The notes: generated by a model not told the origin, from the letters alone. Positions 1 through 6,180 are shown, counted from the first letter of the stretch. The stretch is 6,180 nucleotides of DNA from Pseudomonadota bacterium (GCA_030836925.1 JAUPLK010000105.1:1-6180); one strand, 5' to 3'. A program made the numbers and translations.

Positions 1-19
1 CTGAATGCCCGTGTTGGCA

Positions 20-1018
20 TCAGATGCCGTGGGGCGCCTGCGCCTCGGCGATGATTCGCCGGATGGCGGTTGAGTATGGAATGCCCCGTTCGGCAAGAGC
101 GGCTGCAAAGCCGGCATCTGGCGAAATGCAGGGGTTGGCGTTGATCTCCAGAACCCAGGGCCGCCCGCTGGCGTCTACCCGGAAATCAACCCGCGCATAG
201 CCGCGGAGCTGAAAGACATCCCAGCAGCGCAGCGCGATCGCCCCCAATTGTCGACAAAGCCGCGCTTCCTTGTCCGGGTCTACGAAACGCCTGACCGTAT
301 GCCGGCACTCAAAGGAATCCTCGGCCCACTTCGCCGCGTACCCGACAATCCGCGGTTTGTCAGCGGGGAAATCCAGGAACTCGATTTCCGGAATGGGAAG
401 AACTTCGGGGCCCTCGCTGCCCCCCAGCAGTGCGACGTTGATCTCCCTACCCTCGATGAATTGCTCCGCAAACCAGCGGCAGGGACGTAGTTGCTGCTTT
501 TCGGCGATTCGTCCTGCCACAAGGCTGAAATCGGCAACTACCGAAGCATCGTCCATGCCGATGGAGGCATCCTCATACAGCGGCTTGGTTATCCAGCGAC
601 CGGGTGCCGGCGCCACTGGTGAAGGCGTATCCGGGTCCCACCAGTCCGGGGTGGCGATATCGTGCAGCCGCAACCACTGCTTGGTCAGTATCTTGTTGGA
701 AGTGAGTATCAACGCTTCCGTGCAGGCGCCCGTATAGGGGGTGCACAGGTGATCGAGAAGTGCGGTGGCGATTGGCACCAGTTGACCACTGTCGTCTATC
801 GCTTCCACCAGATTGAAGACCACATCAGCCTGTTCGGCCTGCAGCTGCCGCTTCGCTACATCCAGGTTCAGGTCGATCGCCAGCAGGCTTGTCTGGTATC
901 CCTCTGCATGCAGAGCCTCGGTTACGCACCGGATCTGATCCAGGATATCGCGGGCATCCGCCGGCGATTCATCGCTGACGTCGTTATGAATGATGAGGAC
1001 TTTATTGACCGCGTTCAC
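20..1018 (-). CDS. ATP-grasp carboxylate-amine ligase, D-Ala-D-Ala ligase-like (ligase 1)
   Basis: The 332-residue protein has the Ddl-type ATP-grasp layout. FNLVEA is at 68-73 and PYTGACTEALILTSNK at 94-109, which resembles the Ddl PYTGS...DK segment. The ATP-binding lysine is in KPLYEDASIG (K145), followed by EQFIEGREINVALLG at 185-199. The metal-binding trio is D278, E291 and N293 (VDF...LEINANPCISP), with the 13- and 15-residue spacing known from DdlB. Such enzymes activate a carboxylate as an acyl phosphate and join it to an amine, consuming ATP in the cytoplasm. The classical N-terminal GG-S-E-VS motif of housekeeping Ddl is absent (the protein begins VLIIHNDVSDESPADARD), so I do not call it ddl; its substrates are unknown. 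It starts with GTG inside a GTGA overlap with the upstream ligase gene; no in-frame ATG lies near the start. It is the last gene of the operon seen here. The family call is firm; substrate is open. Confidence 0.9.
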   Translation of the reverse strand: MNAVNKVLIIHNDVSDESPADARDILDQIRCVTEALHAEGYQTSLLAIDLNLDVAKRQLQAEQADVVFNLVEAIDDSGQLVPIATALLDHLCTPYTGACTEALILTSNKILTKQWLRLHDIATPDWWDPDTPSPVAPAPGRWITKPLYEDASIGMDDASVVADFSLVAGRIAEKQQLRPCRWFAEQFIEGREINVALLGGSEGPEVLPIPEIEFLDFPADKPRIVGYAAKWAEDSFECRHTVRRFVDPDKEARLCRQLGAIALRCWDVFQLRGYARVDFRVDASGRPWVLEINANPCISPDAGFAAALAERGIPYSTAIRRIIAEAQAPHGI

Positions 1019-2028
1019 CTGGAAGGCGTCCCGGGCCGGCTGATAGCGGGCTGTGTGCAGCGACTCAGCGCCGAAGCGACGATGCGCCTAATCAGTTCGT
1101 CAAAAGAGATACCCTTGAACCTGCAGATAAAAGGCAGGTCAGAGTGCCCGGGGTTCAGGCCCGCCAGTGGATTGGCTTCGATGAAGTTGGGTGTCCCTGC
1201 TGCGTCCAGGCGGATGTCGAGTCGACCGCCATCGCGACAGCCCAGTGCCCGCCATGCCCTCACTGCCAGTGCTTCGACGGCCTGCAGTAAAGGCGCCTCG
1301 GTCAGCAGCGCATAGCTCACACGCCCTTCCCAGTGCGCCTTGTTGTCGAAGGTATAGATCCCCGGGTCAGCCTGCGGACCGAGATGAACCTCCATTGTCC
1401 CGAGGGCTTCGGCTGCCGGGCCCGTTCCAATCAGTCCGACCGTAAATTCGCGGCCTGGCAGAAATTCCTCGACCAGCACTGGCTGCCGGTATTGCCCCAT
1501 CAGTCTCAAGCACACGGTCTCCAGTCCTGCTGGTGAATCCACGCGGGAGGCTGCTGAAATACCCTTGCCGGTCCCTTCTGCTACCGGTTTGGCAAAGAGC
1601 GGATAGCGGAGCCCGACCTGGGCGATATCGGCAGGGGTCTCGACAACCGCAAAGTCTGCTGTGGCGATACCGCAGTCCCTGACCACATGCTTGGCAATGC
1701 CCTTATGCAGGGTCAGTGCGCAGGCCAGCGGATCGGAGAACACATAGGGAATCTGCCAGGCGTCCAGCAGTGCCGGTACCAGCGACTCCCGGCCAAAGCC
1801 ATACAGCCCTTCGCAGAAGTTGAAGACCAGGTCCCAGCGGTCGCCTGCCGCCAGCCGGCTGGTCAGCTGCTGCGCGTTGCCGATCCGGTCGACGGTCAGT
1901 CCCTGCCGCTCCAGCGCATCGGCAATGGCGTCGATGGTTTCGGGCTGGTCGAACTCTGCAGTGTCGACCTCGCTGAATCCCGCGGCGAGATATTCGTCGC
2001 GGAGATCATAGGTCAGGCCGACTCGCAT
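1015..2028 (-). CDS. ATP-grasp carboxylate-amine ligase, D-Ala-D-Ala ligase-like (ligase 2)
   Basis: The 337-residue protein is a second, clearly different ATP-grasp ligase. It shows VFNFCEG at 68-74, IPYVFSDPLACALTLHK at 93-109, an ATP-binding lysine and glycine-rich loop in AKPVAEGTGKGIS (146-158, K147), and EEFLPGREFTVGLIG at 187-201. The metal ligands D271, E284 and N286 lie in LDIRLD...FIEANPLAGLNP. The D/E/N spacing equals that of ligase 1, but the loops differ: EGTGKGIS here against EDASIGMDD there, and EANPLAGLNPGHSDLP against EINANPCISPDAG. The two are therefore not a recent duplication. The N-terminus (VGLTYDLRDEYLAAGFS) lacks the housekeeping Ddl signature. The ATG at 2028 lies 16 bases inside the end of the aminomutase gene and is preceded only by a weak purine stretch (AGAAAG), so translation is probably coupled. 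The expected reaction is ATP-dependent amide or peptide bond formation between amino acids; the substrates cannot be read from the sequence. Confidence 0.9.
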   Translation of the reverse strand: MRVGLTYDLRDEYLAAGFSEVDTAEFDQPETIDAIADALERQGLTVDRIGNAQQLTSRLAAGDRWDLVFNFCEGLYGFGRESLVPALLDAWQIPYVFSDPLACALTLHKGIAKHVVRDCGIATADFAVVETPADIAQVGLRYPLFAKPVAEGTGKGISAASRVDSPAGLETVCLRLMGQYRQPVLVEEFLPGREFTVGLIGTGPAAEALGTMEVHLGPQADPGIYTFDNKAHWEGRVSYALLTEAPLLQAVEALAVRAWRALGCRDGGRLDIRLDAAGTPNFIEANPLAGLNPGHSDLPFICRFKGISFDELIRRIVASALSRCTQPAISRPGTPSR

Positions 2029-3350
2029 CCGGGGCTTTCTGGTCGGGGATCCGGGTAACGATAGGAGCCGTTGGCGTAATTGCTGAGTAGCAGATCATCC
2101 CCGTCACGCCCCACGACGTAGTCGGGCGCCAGCGGAATCTTGCCGCCGCCCTCCGGGGCGTCGATCACATAGGTCGGTATTGCGTAGCCGGTGGTATGGC
2201 CGCGCAGCCCGCGGATGATCTCCAGGCCCTTCGCGACCGGCGTGCGGAAGTGTGACGAGCCGGAAATCGGGTCGCATTGATACAGGTAATAGGGTCGGAC
2301 CCGTATGCGCAGCAGCCCGTGGACCAGTGCCCGCATGGTCGCGAGGTTGTCATTGATGCCCTTGAGTAGCACGGTCTGGCTGCCAAGCGGAATTCCGGCA
2401 TCCGCCAGCCGTGCGCAGGCTTCAGCAACCTCGGGCGTCAATTCGTCCGGGTGGGTGAAGTGCAGGCTCATCCACAGCGGATGGTAGCGCTTGAGGATGC
2501 GGGCGAGTGCCGGCGTGATGCGCTGGGGCTGCACGATCGGCTGCTTCGAACCGATCCGGATGAACTCGACATGCGGAATCTGCCGCAACCGCTTCAGAAT
2601 CCACTCAAGGCGTTCGTCGTCAAGGCTCAGGGGGTCGCCGCCGGACAGGAGCACGTCGCGGACGACCGGGGTTGCCGCGATGTAATCGATGGCTTTCTCC
2701 AGGTCGTGTTTGCGGATGCTGCGCTCGCCTACCGAGCCGACCATGCGCGCGCGCGTGCAGTAACGGCAATACACGGAACAGAAATTCGTAACCAGCAGCA
2801 GTACCCGGTCCGGATACCGGTGCACGAGCCCGGGGACCGGGCTGCTGGAGTCCTCACCGAGCGGATCATCTGATTCTCCCCTGGATTTCAGGTACTCCCC
2901 CGATACCGGGATTACCGTCCTGCGCAGACCCTGTGCAGGGTTCTCCGCATCGATGAGGCTGGCGTAGTACGGGGTAATGCCGAGGGGCAAGGCGCCATGG
3001 CGGGCCTCGATGGCCTGCCGCTCGTCATCGGTCAGGCGAAACATCCGGTCCAGATCCGGAAGACTGCGAACCCGGTGACGGTTCTGCCATCGCCAGTCAT
3101 TCCAGTCGCGCAGCCCTGCCTGCGGGTAGAACTGGCGACGGAAGGCATCGCTCCGGGCGCTGACGGTGAGTCTGGGGACGGTGTGTTTTGATGTGGGTAC
3201 GGCGCTGAGGTTGACCGCCGGAGGGGTGATGGGCGGGGAAATTACTGCGTTTGTAACTCCCGCCGTTGGACCCGGCGGTTCTTCGCTGTCGGCCGGGCCA
3301 GCGATGGAATCCGGAACGGACCTGTCCACAACGGACAACACTCTCGGCAT
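2013..3350 (-). CDS. kamA: Lysine 2,3-aminomutase-like radical SAM/PLP enzyme (KamA family)
   Basis: The 445-residue protein matches the lysine 2,3-aminomutase family, which uses a 4Fe-4S cluster, S-adenosylmethionine and PLP to move the alpha-amino group of L-lysine to the beta carbon. The cluster motif CSVYCRYC gives C191, C195 and C198, followed by TRAR, whose R200 corresponds to the carboxylate-binding arginine (R134) of the clostridial enzyme. LSGGDPLSL follows at 235-243. The PLP lysine is K404 in IDAPEGGGK. Both aspartates that hold the lysine side-chain ammonium in the clostridial enzyme (D293, D330) are present as D360 (YQCD) and D397 (IDAP), favouring lysine over glutamate. Residues about 10-58 are Pro/Ser/Val-rich, without family similarity and probably disordered. 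The frame stays open upstream to an ATG at 3578, but that would overlap the divergent gene; the 3350 ATG has an excellent Shine-Dalgarno. It is first in an operon with two ligases. EpmB, which modifies EF-P, is shorter and lacks these C-terminal motifs. Arginine as substrate remains possible. Confidence 0.9.
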   Translation of the reverse strand: MPRVLSVVDRSVPDSIAGPADSEEPPGPTAGVTNAVISPPITPPAVNLSAVPTSKHTVPRLTVSARSDAFRRQFYPQAGLRDWNDWRWQNRHRVRSLPDLDRMFRLTDDERQAIEARHGALPLGITPYYASLIDAENPAQGLRRTVIPVSGEYLKSRGESDDPLGEDSSSPVPGLVHRYPDRVLLLVTNFCSVYCRYCTRARMVGSVGERSIRKHDLEKAIDYIAATPVVRDVLLSGGDPLSLDDERLEWILKRLRQIPHVEFIRIGSKQPIVQPQRITPALARILKRYHPLWMSLHFTHPDELTPEVAEACARLADAGIPLGSQTVLLKGINDNLATMRALVHGLLRIRVRPYYLYQCDPISGSSHFRTPVAKGLEIIRGLRGHTTGYAIPTYVIDAPEGGGKIPLAPDYVVGRDGDDLLLSNYANGSYRYPDPRPESPGCESA

Positions 3351-3353
3351 CGA

Positions 3354-3362
3354 GATCACCTC
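3354..3362 (-). promoter_or_regulatory. Strong Shine-Dalgarno sequence of kamA
   Basis: On the minus strand GAGGTGATC is followed by TCG and then the ATG at 3350. These nine contiguous bases are complementary to the GATCACCTC segment near the 3' end of bacterial 16S rRNA, and the GAGG core sits 8 bases before the start codon. This decides the start at 3350 over the upstream ATG at 3578. The two following ligase genes have only weak sites, consistent with translation being driven from here by coupling. Confidence 0.8.
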
Positions 3363-3392
3363 GTCTGGGCAGAACAACCGTTGAAGATTTTT

Positions 3393-3475
3393 CGAGACAG
3401 TAGCAACTGGAGTCCCTGCAGGGGGCAACGTCTTACTGTGATGTGTCGTGATATGTGACTGACGTTTCTGTCTCG
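3393..3475. repeat. Long-range 8-bp inverted repeat in the divergent intergenic region
   Basis: CGAGACAG at 3393-3400 and CTGTCTCG at 3468-3475 are exact inverted copies 67 bases apart. Between them, at about 3414-3423, lies the perfect palindrome CCCTGCAGGG. In the predicted kamA leader RNA the outer arms would close a large stem containing this inner hairpin. The arms could instead be two half-sites for a looping regulator. An 8-bp match can occur by chance, so the function is only suggested by location. Confidence 0.35.
3438..3457 (+). repeat. Tandem 10-bp direct repeat, candidate operator
   Basis: GTGATGTGTC (3438-3447) is directly followed by GTGATATGTG (3448-3457), matching at 8 of 10 positions. 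A period of 10 bp places both copies on the same face of the helix, as in direct-repeat binding sites of some response regulators. It lies inside the predicted kamA leader and upstream of the start of the plus-strand operon, so a bound protein could influence both. No regulator gene is in the window. Confidence 0.3.
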
Positions 3476-3485
3476 GTCGGCCGGT

Positions 3486-3513
3486 AATATACGCGCCGGC
3501 TTTCGAAATGCAA
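3486..3513 (-). promoter_or_regulatory. Candidate sigma70-type promoter of the kamA-ligase operon
   Basis: Reading the minus strand, TTGCAT (3513-3508) and TATATT (3491-3486) are separated by 16 bases. The -10 matches TATAAT at 5 of 6 positions; the -35 keeps only TTG. Transcription would begin near 3479, leaving a leader of about 130 bases before the kamA ATG. The position between divergent genes fits, but the match alone is modest and other promoters are possible. Confidence 0.4.
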
Positions 3514-3544
3514 TACAAGTGGAAGGTCTGAAGCGGATCCTGAA

Positions 3545-4540
3545 ATGAGCCCTGCAGAGCAGTTGTGCGACTCGACACAGGTGACCCGGCATCTGCTCAT
3601 GATCCGGCCCAGTCACTTCGGTCCCAATGCCGAGACTGCCCCATCCAATCAATTCCAGAAGGCTCCATCATATTCTGCCGTGGAGTTGTCGCTACGGGCA
3701 TTGCACGAGTTCGATGGTGTGGTTGCGGCGCTGGACCGGGTTGGCGTGCAGGTTATTGTTGTTCCAGACCTTCCCGATCGGTCGACACCGGATGCCGTTT
3801 TTCCGAATAACTGGGTGTCCACCCATAACGATGGAACGGCTGTACTGTACCCGATGGCGGTACGCAACCGGCGCGCGGAGCGTCGCCCGGATCTCCTGAA
3901 GCGGATTGCCGCAGAGGGCAGGTTTGAGTTGCGCCGGGTGATTGATTTGTCCTGGCTTGAACAGGCCGGCAGCTTTCTCGAGGGAACCGGCAGCCTGGTC
4001 CTCGATCGATTGCACGGCACAGCCTTTGCCGCCCGTTCGGCCCGGACACACCAGTCGGCGCTGGACGAGTTCAGCCGCCTTGCCGGATACCGGATCGTGG
4101 CTTTCGACGCTCGCCTTGGTGCCGGTGAGGTTTATCACACCAATGTGCTGATGAGTCTCGGGCAGCACTTCGCAATACTCTGCAGCGAGGCGATACAGGG
4201 AGCGGCTGTGCGCCGGGCGGTTTGTGCAGAGTTGAAGGCTACCAAGCGCAGCCTGATTGAGGTGTCGGCCGACCAGGTTCGGCATTTTGCAGCAAACTGT
4301 CTGGAGGTGGATTCTGCTGGCGGCCCTGTGCTGGTGCTGTCTGAGACCGCACTGAAAAGCTTCCGGACCGCGCAGCTGCGCGTGCTGGAGCGACACGCGG
4401 CACTGCTGCCGGTCGATGTTGCCACCATCGAGCGCGTGGGCGGTGGCGGTGTGCGATGCATGCTGGCGGAGATCCACCTCCCGCGTCAGGCTCAGCTAGA
4501 CTCCCTGTCCACAGCTTCCCGGCAGCATCCCGATCCATGA
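3545..4540 (+). CDS. ctlX: Arginine deiminase/amidinotransferase-fold hydrolase, CtlX-type
   Basis: The 331-residue protein belongs to the guanidino-group modifying enzyme superfamily, in which an active-site Cys attacks the guanidino or ureido carbon of arginine-like or citrulline-like substrates. Visible family blocks are LMIRPSHFGPNAET (18-31), DAVFPNNWVSTHNDG (83-97), FLEGTGSLVLDR (144-155) with the acidic E146, EVYHTNVLMSLG (195-206) with the catalytic-type H198, and GGGVRCMLAEIHLP (300-313) with the nucleophile C305. All catalytic positions are kept, so it should be active. The gene name follows my recollection of a family named for citrulline utilisation; the exact substrate is not certain and may differ. 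The ATG at 3545 has a weak GGA seven bases upstream. The next in-frame ATG (3599, M19) starts at LMIRP with no visible ribosome site, and relatives usually have a short extension before this block, so I keep 3545. It is divergent from kamA and overlaps the peptidase gene by ATGA. Confidence 0.85.
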   Translation: MSPAEQLCDSTQVTRHLLMIRPSHFGPNAETAPSNQFQKAPSYSAVELSLRALHEFDGVVAALDRVGVQVIVVPDLPDRSTPDAVFPNNWVSTHNDGTAVLYPMAVRNRRAERRPDLLKRIAAEGRFELRRVIDLSWLEQAGSFLEGTGSLVLDRLHGTAFAARSARTHQSALDEFSRLAGYRIVAFDARLGAGEVYHTNVLMSLGQHFAILCSEAIQGAAVRRAVCAELKATKRSLIEVSADQVRHFAANCLEVDSAGGPVLVLSETALKSFRTAQLRVLERHAALLPVDVATIERVGGGGVRCMLAEIHLPRQAQLDSLSTASRQHPDP

Positions 4541-6180
4541 ACAATCCAGTCAGCCAGGTTCCGGTCGTGTATCACGTCCGTCCACTCAACCCCGGTGCGC
4601 ACCTGTACGAGGTGAGCTGCCGGATAGAGCACCCAGATCCGGACGGCCAGGTGCTCAGGCTGCCGGCCTGGATACCCGGCAGTTATCTGATTCGTGACTA
4701 CGCCCGACACATCGTGCAGATTGCAGCCACGAGCGTGGGTGATCCGGTTGCACTGCGCAAGCTGGACAAGCACAGCTGGCGAGTCGCTCCGGTGAGCGGC
4801 GTGCTGCTGGTGACCGTGGTGGTGTATGCCGCAGACACATCCGTGCGTGGTGCCTGGCTCGACGGCGATTCAGGTTTCTTCAACGGGGTCTGTCTTTTCC
4901 TGCAGGTTTGCGGGCAGGAGCAGGCCAGTTACGTTGTGCATATCGACCCACCGGAATTGCCACCCGGCATCGCCTGGCAGCTGGCGACGAGTCTGCCGCG
5001 ATTGACCGGTGCCGCAGGCGAATTTGGTGCATTCCATGCTGCCGGTTATGCAGATCTGATCGATCATCCGGTACTCATGGGCCGGTTGACCGTGATTGAC
5101 TTCGAGGCGGGCGGAGTCCCCCACGCTCTGGCAATGCCTGACAAACCGGTCGTTGACCAAGCCCGGCTGCGTGCTGATCTGGCGCGTATCTGTACATGGC
5201 ATATCGATTTTTTTGGCCGGCCTGCCCCAATGACCAGTTATCGCTTCCTGCTGCGCACCGTTGCCGAAGGTTACGGGGGGCTTGAGCATCGCGCGTCCTC
5301 TGCCCTGATCTGCCGGCGGGACGATCTGCCGCGCCCCGGTGAGCCAGATGCAGACTCCGGCTATCGCCAGTTCCTCGGGTTGGTGAGTCACGAATACTTC
5401 CATGCCTGGCATGTAAAAAGGATCCGGCCGGCGGAGCTTGCCGACGCAGACCTGTCGCGGGAGGCATATACGCGCCAACTCTGGATATTCGAGGGCGTTA
5501 CCTCGTACTACGATGATCTGGCGCTGCTGCGGGCCGGTCTGATCACCCGGGAGCAATATCTCGAGGTGCTCGGGCGCAGTCTGACCAAACTTTACAGGGC
5601 CAGTGGCCGCCGCTACCAGACGCTGGAAGACGCGAGCTTTGATGCCTGGATCAAGTTCTACAGGCCAGATGAGAATTCGCCTAATGCAACCGTCAGTTAT
5701 TACCTCAAGGGCTCCCTGGTGGCGCTGGCGCTCGATCTGGAAATAAGGCTGCGCTCCAGCGGGACTCACTCGCTGGATTCCGTAATGCGTGAGCTATGGC
5801 GAGAGTTTGGTGCCGATGGCAGCAGTGGTCTGGTAGACGGGGATTTTGAGCGTCTGGTTGAGCAGGTCTGTGGACTGGACCTCAAGGCCTTCTTCCATCA
5901 AAACCTGCGGACGATGGTGGATCCGCCGCTGGGTATCCTGCTCGCCCAGTTTGGCGTGCTTCTGCATATGCGGAGCCAGGAGAGCGCGAGCGATGCCGGC
6001 GGGACGTGCGGGCGCGCAAAGGGCAAGCCTCGCGCCTGGCTCGGATTCAGGCTGAAAAATACCGATGGTCGGGCAACGGTCAGTCATGTTGCTGACGGCG
6101 GCCCTGCACAGCTCGCCGGGATCTCGGCCGGTGACGAGCTGGTCGCCCTCAACGGGCGCCGTGTGGATGTCCACAATCTG
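4537..6180 (+). CDS. Family M61 metallopeptidase with PDZ domain (glycyl aminopeptidase-like), 3' end cut by window
   Basis: The reading frame is open from the ATG at 4537 to the window end, giving 548 residues without a stop. An N-terminal beta domain contains LPAWIPGSYLIRDYARHIV (42-60), characteristic of M61 peptidases. GGLEHRASS (247-255) precedes the zinc motif HEYFHAWHVKRIRP: H285 and H289 bind zinc, E286 is the catalytic base, and E319 in WIFEGVTSYYDD is the likely third ligand. SYYLKGSLVALALDLEIR (387-404) is another family block. A PDZ domain starts near residue 500 (AWLGFRL...ISAGDELVALNGRRV) and is interrupted by the window edge; relatives are about 600 residues, so the last tens are missing. 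No signal peptide is visible, which suggests a cytoplasmic peptidase. Characterised relatives remove N-terminal glycine or alanine from peptides. The start codon overlaps the stop of the upstream hydrolase gene (ATGA) and has no clear ribosome site, so translation is probably coupled. Confidence 0.92.
   Translation, partial: MNNPVSQVPVVYHVRPLNPGAHLYEVSCRIEHPDPDGQVLRLPAWIPGSYLIRDYARHIVQIAATSVGDPVALRKLDKHSWRVAPVSGVLLVTVVVYAADTSVRGAWLDGDSGFFNGVCLFLQVCGQEQASYVVHIDPPELPPGIAWQLATSLPRLTGAAGEFGAFHAAGYADLIDHPVLMGRLTVIDFEAGGVPHALAMPDKPVVDQARLRADLARICTWHIDFFGRPAPMTSYRFLLRTVAEGYGGLEHRASSALICRRDDLPRPGEPDADSGYRQFLGLVSHEYFHAWHVKRIRPAELADADLSREAYTRQLWIFEGVTSYYDDLALLRAGLITREQYLEVLGRSLTKLYRASGRRYQTLEDASFDAWIKFYRPDENSPNATVSYYLKGSLVALALDLEIRLRSSGTHSLDSVMRELWREFGADGSSGLVDGDFERLVEQVCGLDLKAFFHQNLRTMVDPPLGILLAQFGVLLHMRSQESASDAGGTCGRAKGKPRAWLGFRLKNTDGRATVSHVADGGPAQLAGISAGDELVALNGRRVDVHNL

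Noticed and set aside
1..23. Possible transcription terminator just after the last ligase gene (minus-strand ATGCC/GGCAT stem, six-base loop).
   Set aside because: The stem is only 5 bp (7 with a bulge) and no T-run is visible before the window edge, so a terminator call is not supportable.
20..2028. Housekeeping D-alanine-D-alanine ligases (ddl) for cell wall synthesis.
   Set aside because: Neither protein has the N-terminal Ddl signature, there are no mur or fts genes around, and two dissimilar copies sit behind an aminomutase gene.
2013..3350. EpmB, the EF-P lysine 2,3-aminomutase.
   Set aside because: EpmB is about 340 residues and lacks the YQCD and DAP-GGGK blocks seen here; no efp or epmA gene is nearby.
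3438..3459. A CRP-type site in the TGTGA-rich stretch of the divergent region.
   Set aside because: The TGTGA elements are direct copies and the inverted TCACA half-site at the required spacing is absent.
3351..3479. A lysine riboswitch in the leader of the aminomutase operon.
   Set aside because: The predicted leader of about 130 bases is shorter than known lysine riboswitches, and I recognise none of their conserved core elements.
3351..3578. Longer N-terminus of the aminomutase starting at the ATG at 3578.
   Set aside because: It would overlap the start of the divergent gene and cover the promoter region, its translation shows no family similarity, and the ATG at 3350 has a near-perfect ribosome site.
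3692..4477. Long open frame of 261 codons antisense to the CtlX-type gene.
   Set aside because: It has no recognisable domain and is fully covered by a strongly conserved gene on the other strand; such shadow frames are common at this base composition.
4870..5769. Long open frame of 299 codons antisense to the M61 peptidase gene.
   Set aside because: It lies within the peptidase coding region, whose zinc-site motifs prove the plus strand is coding; the antisense translation resembles no family I know.

Overview
The window is about 6.2 kb of fully coding, moderately high-GC DNA (roughly 60% by eye, not counted). Protein sequences, short overlaps between genes and the codon style suggest a proteobacterium, probably a gammaproteobacterium; this is an inference and no RNA gene is present to confirm it. 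I see no mobile element, CRISPR array, tRNA or rRNA.

Two gene groups are transcribed away from one central regulatory region (about 3351-3544). The left group, on the minus strand, reads in order: a lysine 2,3-aminomutase-type radical SAM/PLP enzyme (KamA family, 3350-2013), then two different ATP-grasp ligases of the D-Ala-D-Ala ligase type (2028-1015 and 1018-20). The genes overlap by 16 and 4 bases, so they almost certainly form one translationally coupled operon. Neither ligase looks like a housekeeping Ddl. The set (one enzyme to make a beta-amino acid, two enzymes to form carboxyl-amine bonds) looks like a small pathway for a peptide or amide containing a beta-amino acid, most likely beta-lysine. 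That product is inferred and is the most interesting point of the window.

The right group, on the plus strand, is an amidinotransferase/arginine-deiminase-fold hydrolase of the CtlX type (3545-4540), followed with an ATGA overlap by a family M61 (glycyl aminopeptidase-like) metallopeptidase with a C-terminal PDZ domain (4537 to beyond the window end). The peptidase lacks about its last tens of residues because the window stops inside the PDZ domain.

The central region carries a very strong Shine-Dalgarno sequence for kamA (nine contiguous bases complementary to the 16S rRNA 3' end), which fixes its start at 3350. It also holds a plausible sigma70-type promoter for the left operon, a long-range 8-bp inverted repeat, a 10-bp-period tandem repeat and a GC-rich dyad over the -10 region. 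These are candidate control elements. All five genes connect to amino acid or peptide chemistry (mutase, ligases, guanidino/ureido hydrolase, aminopeptidase), but whether both divergons serve one pathway cannot be decided from this window.
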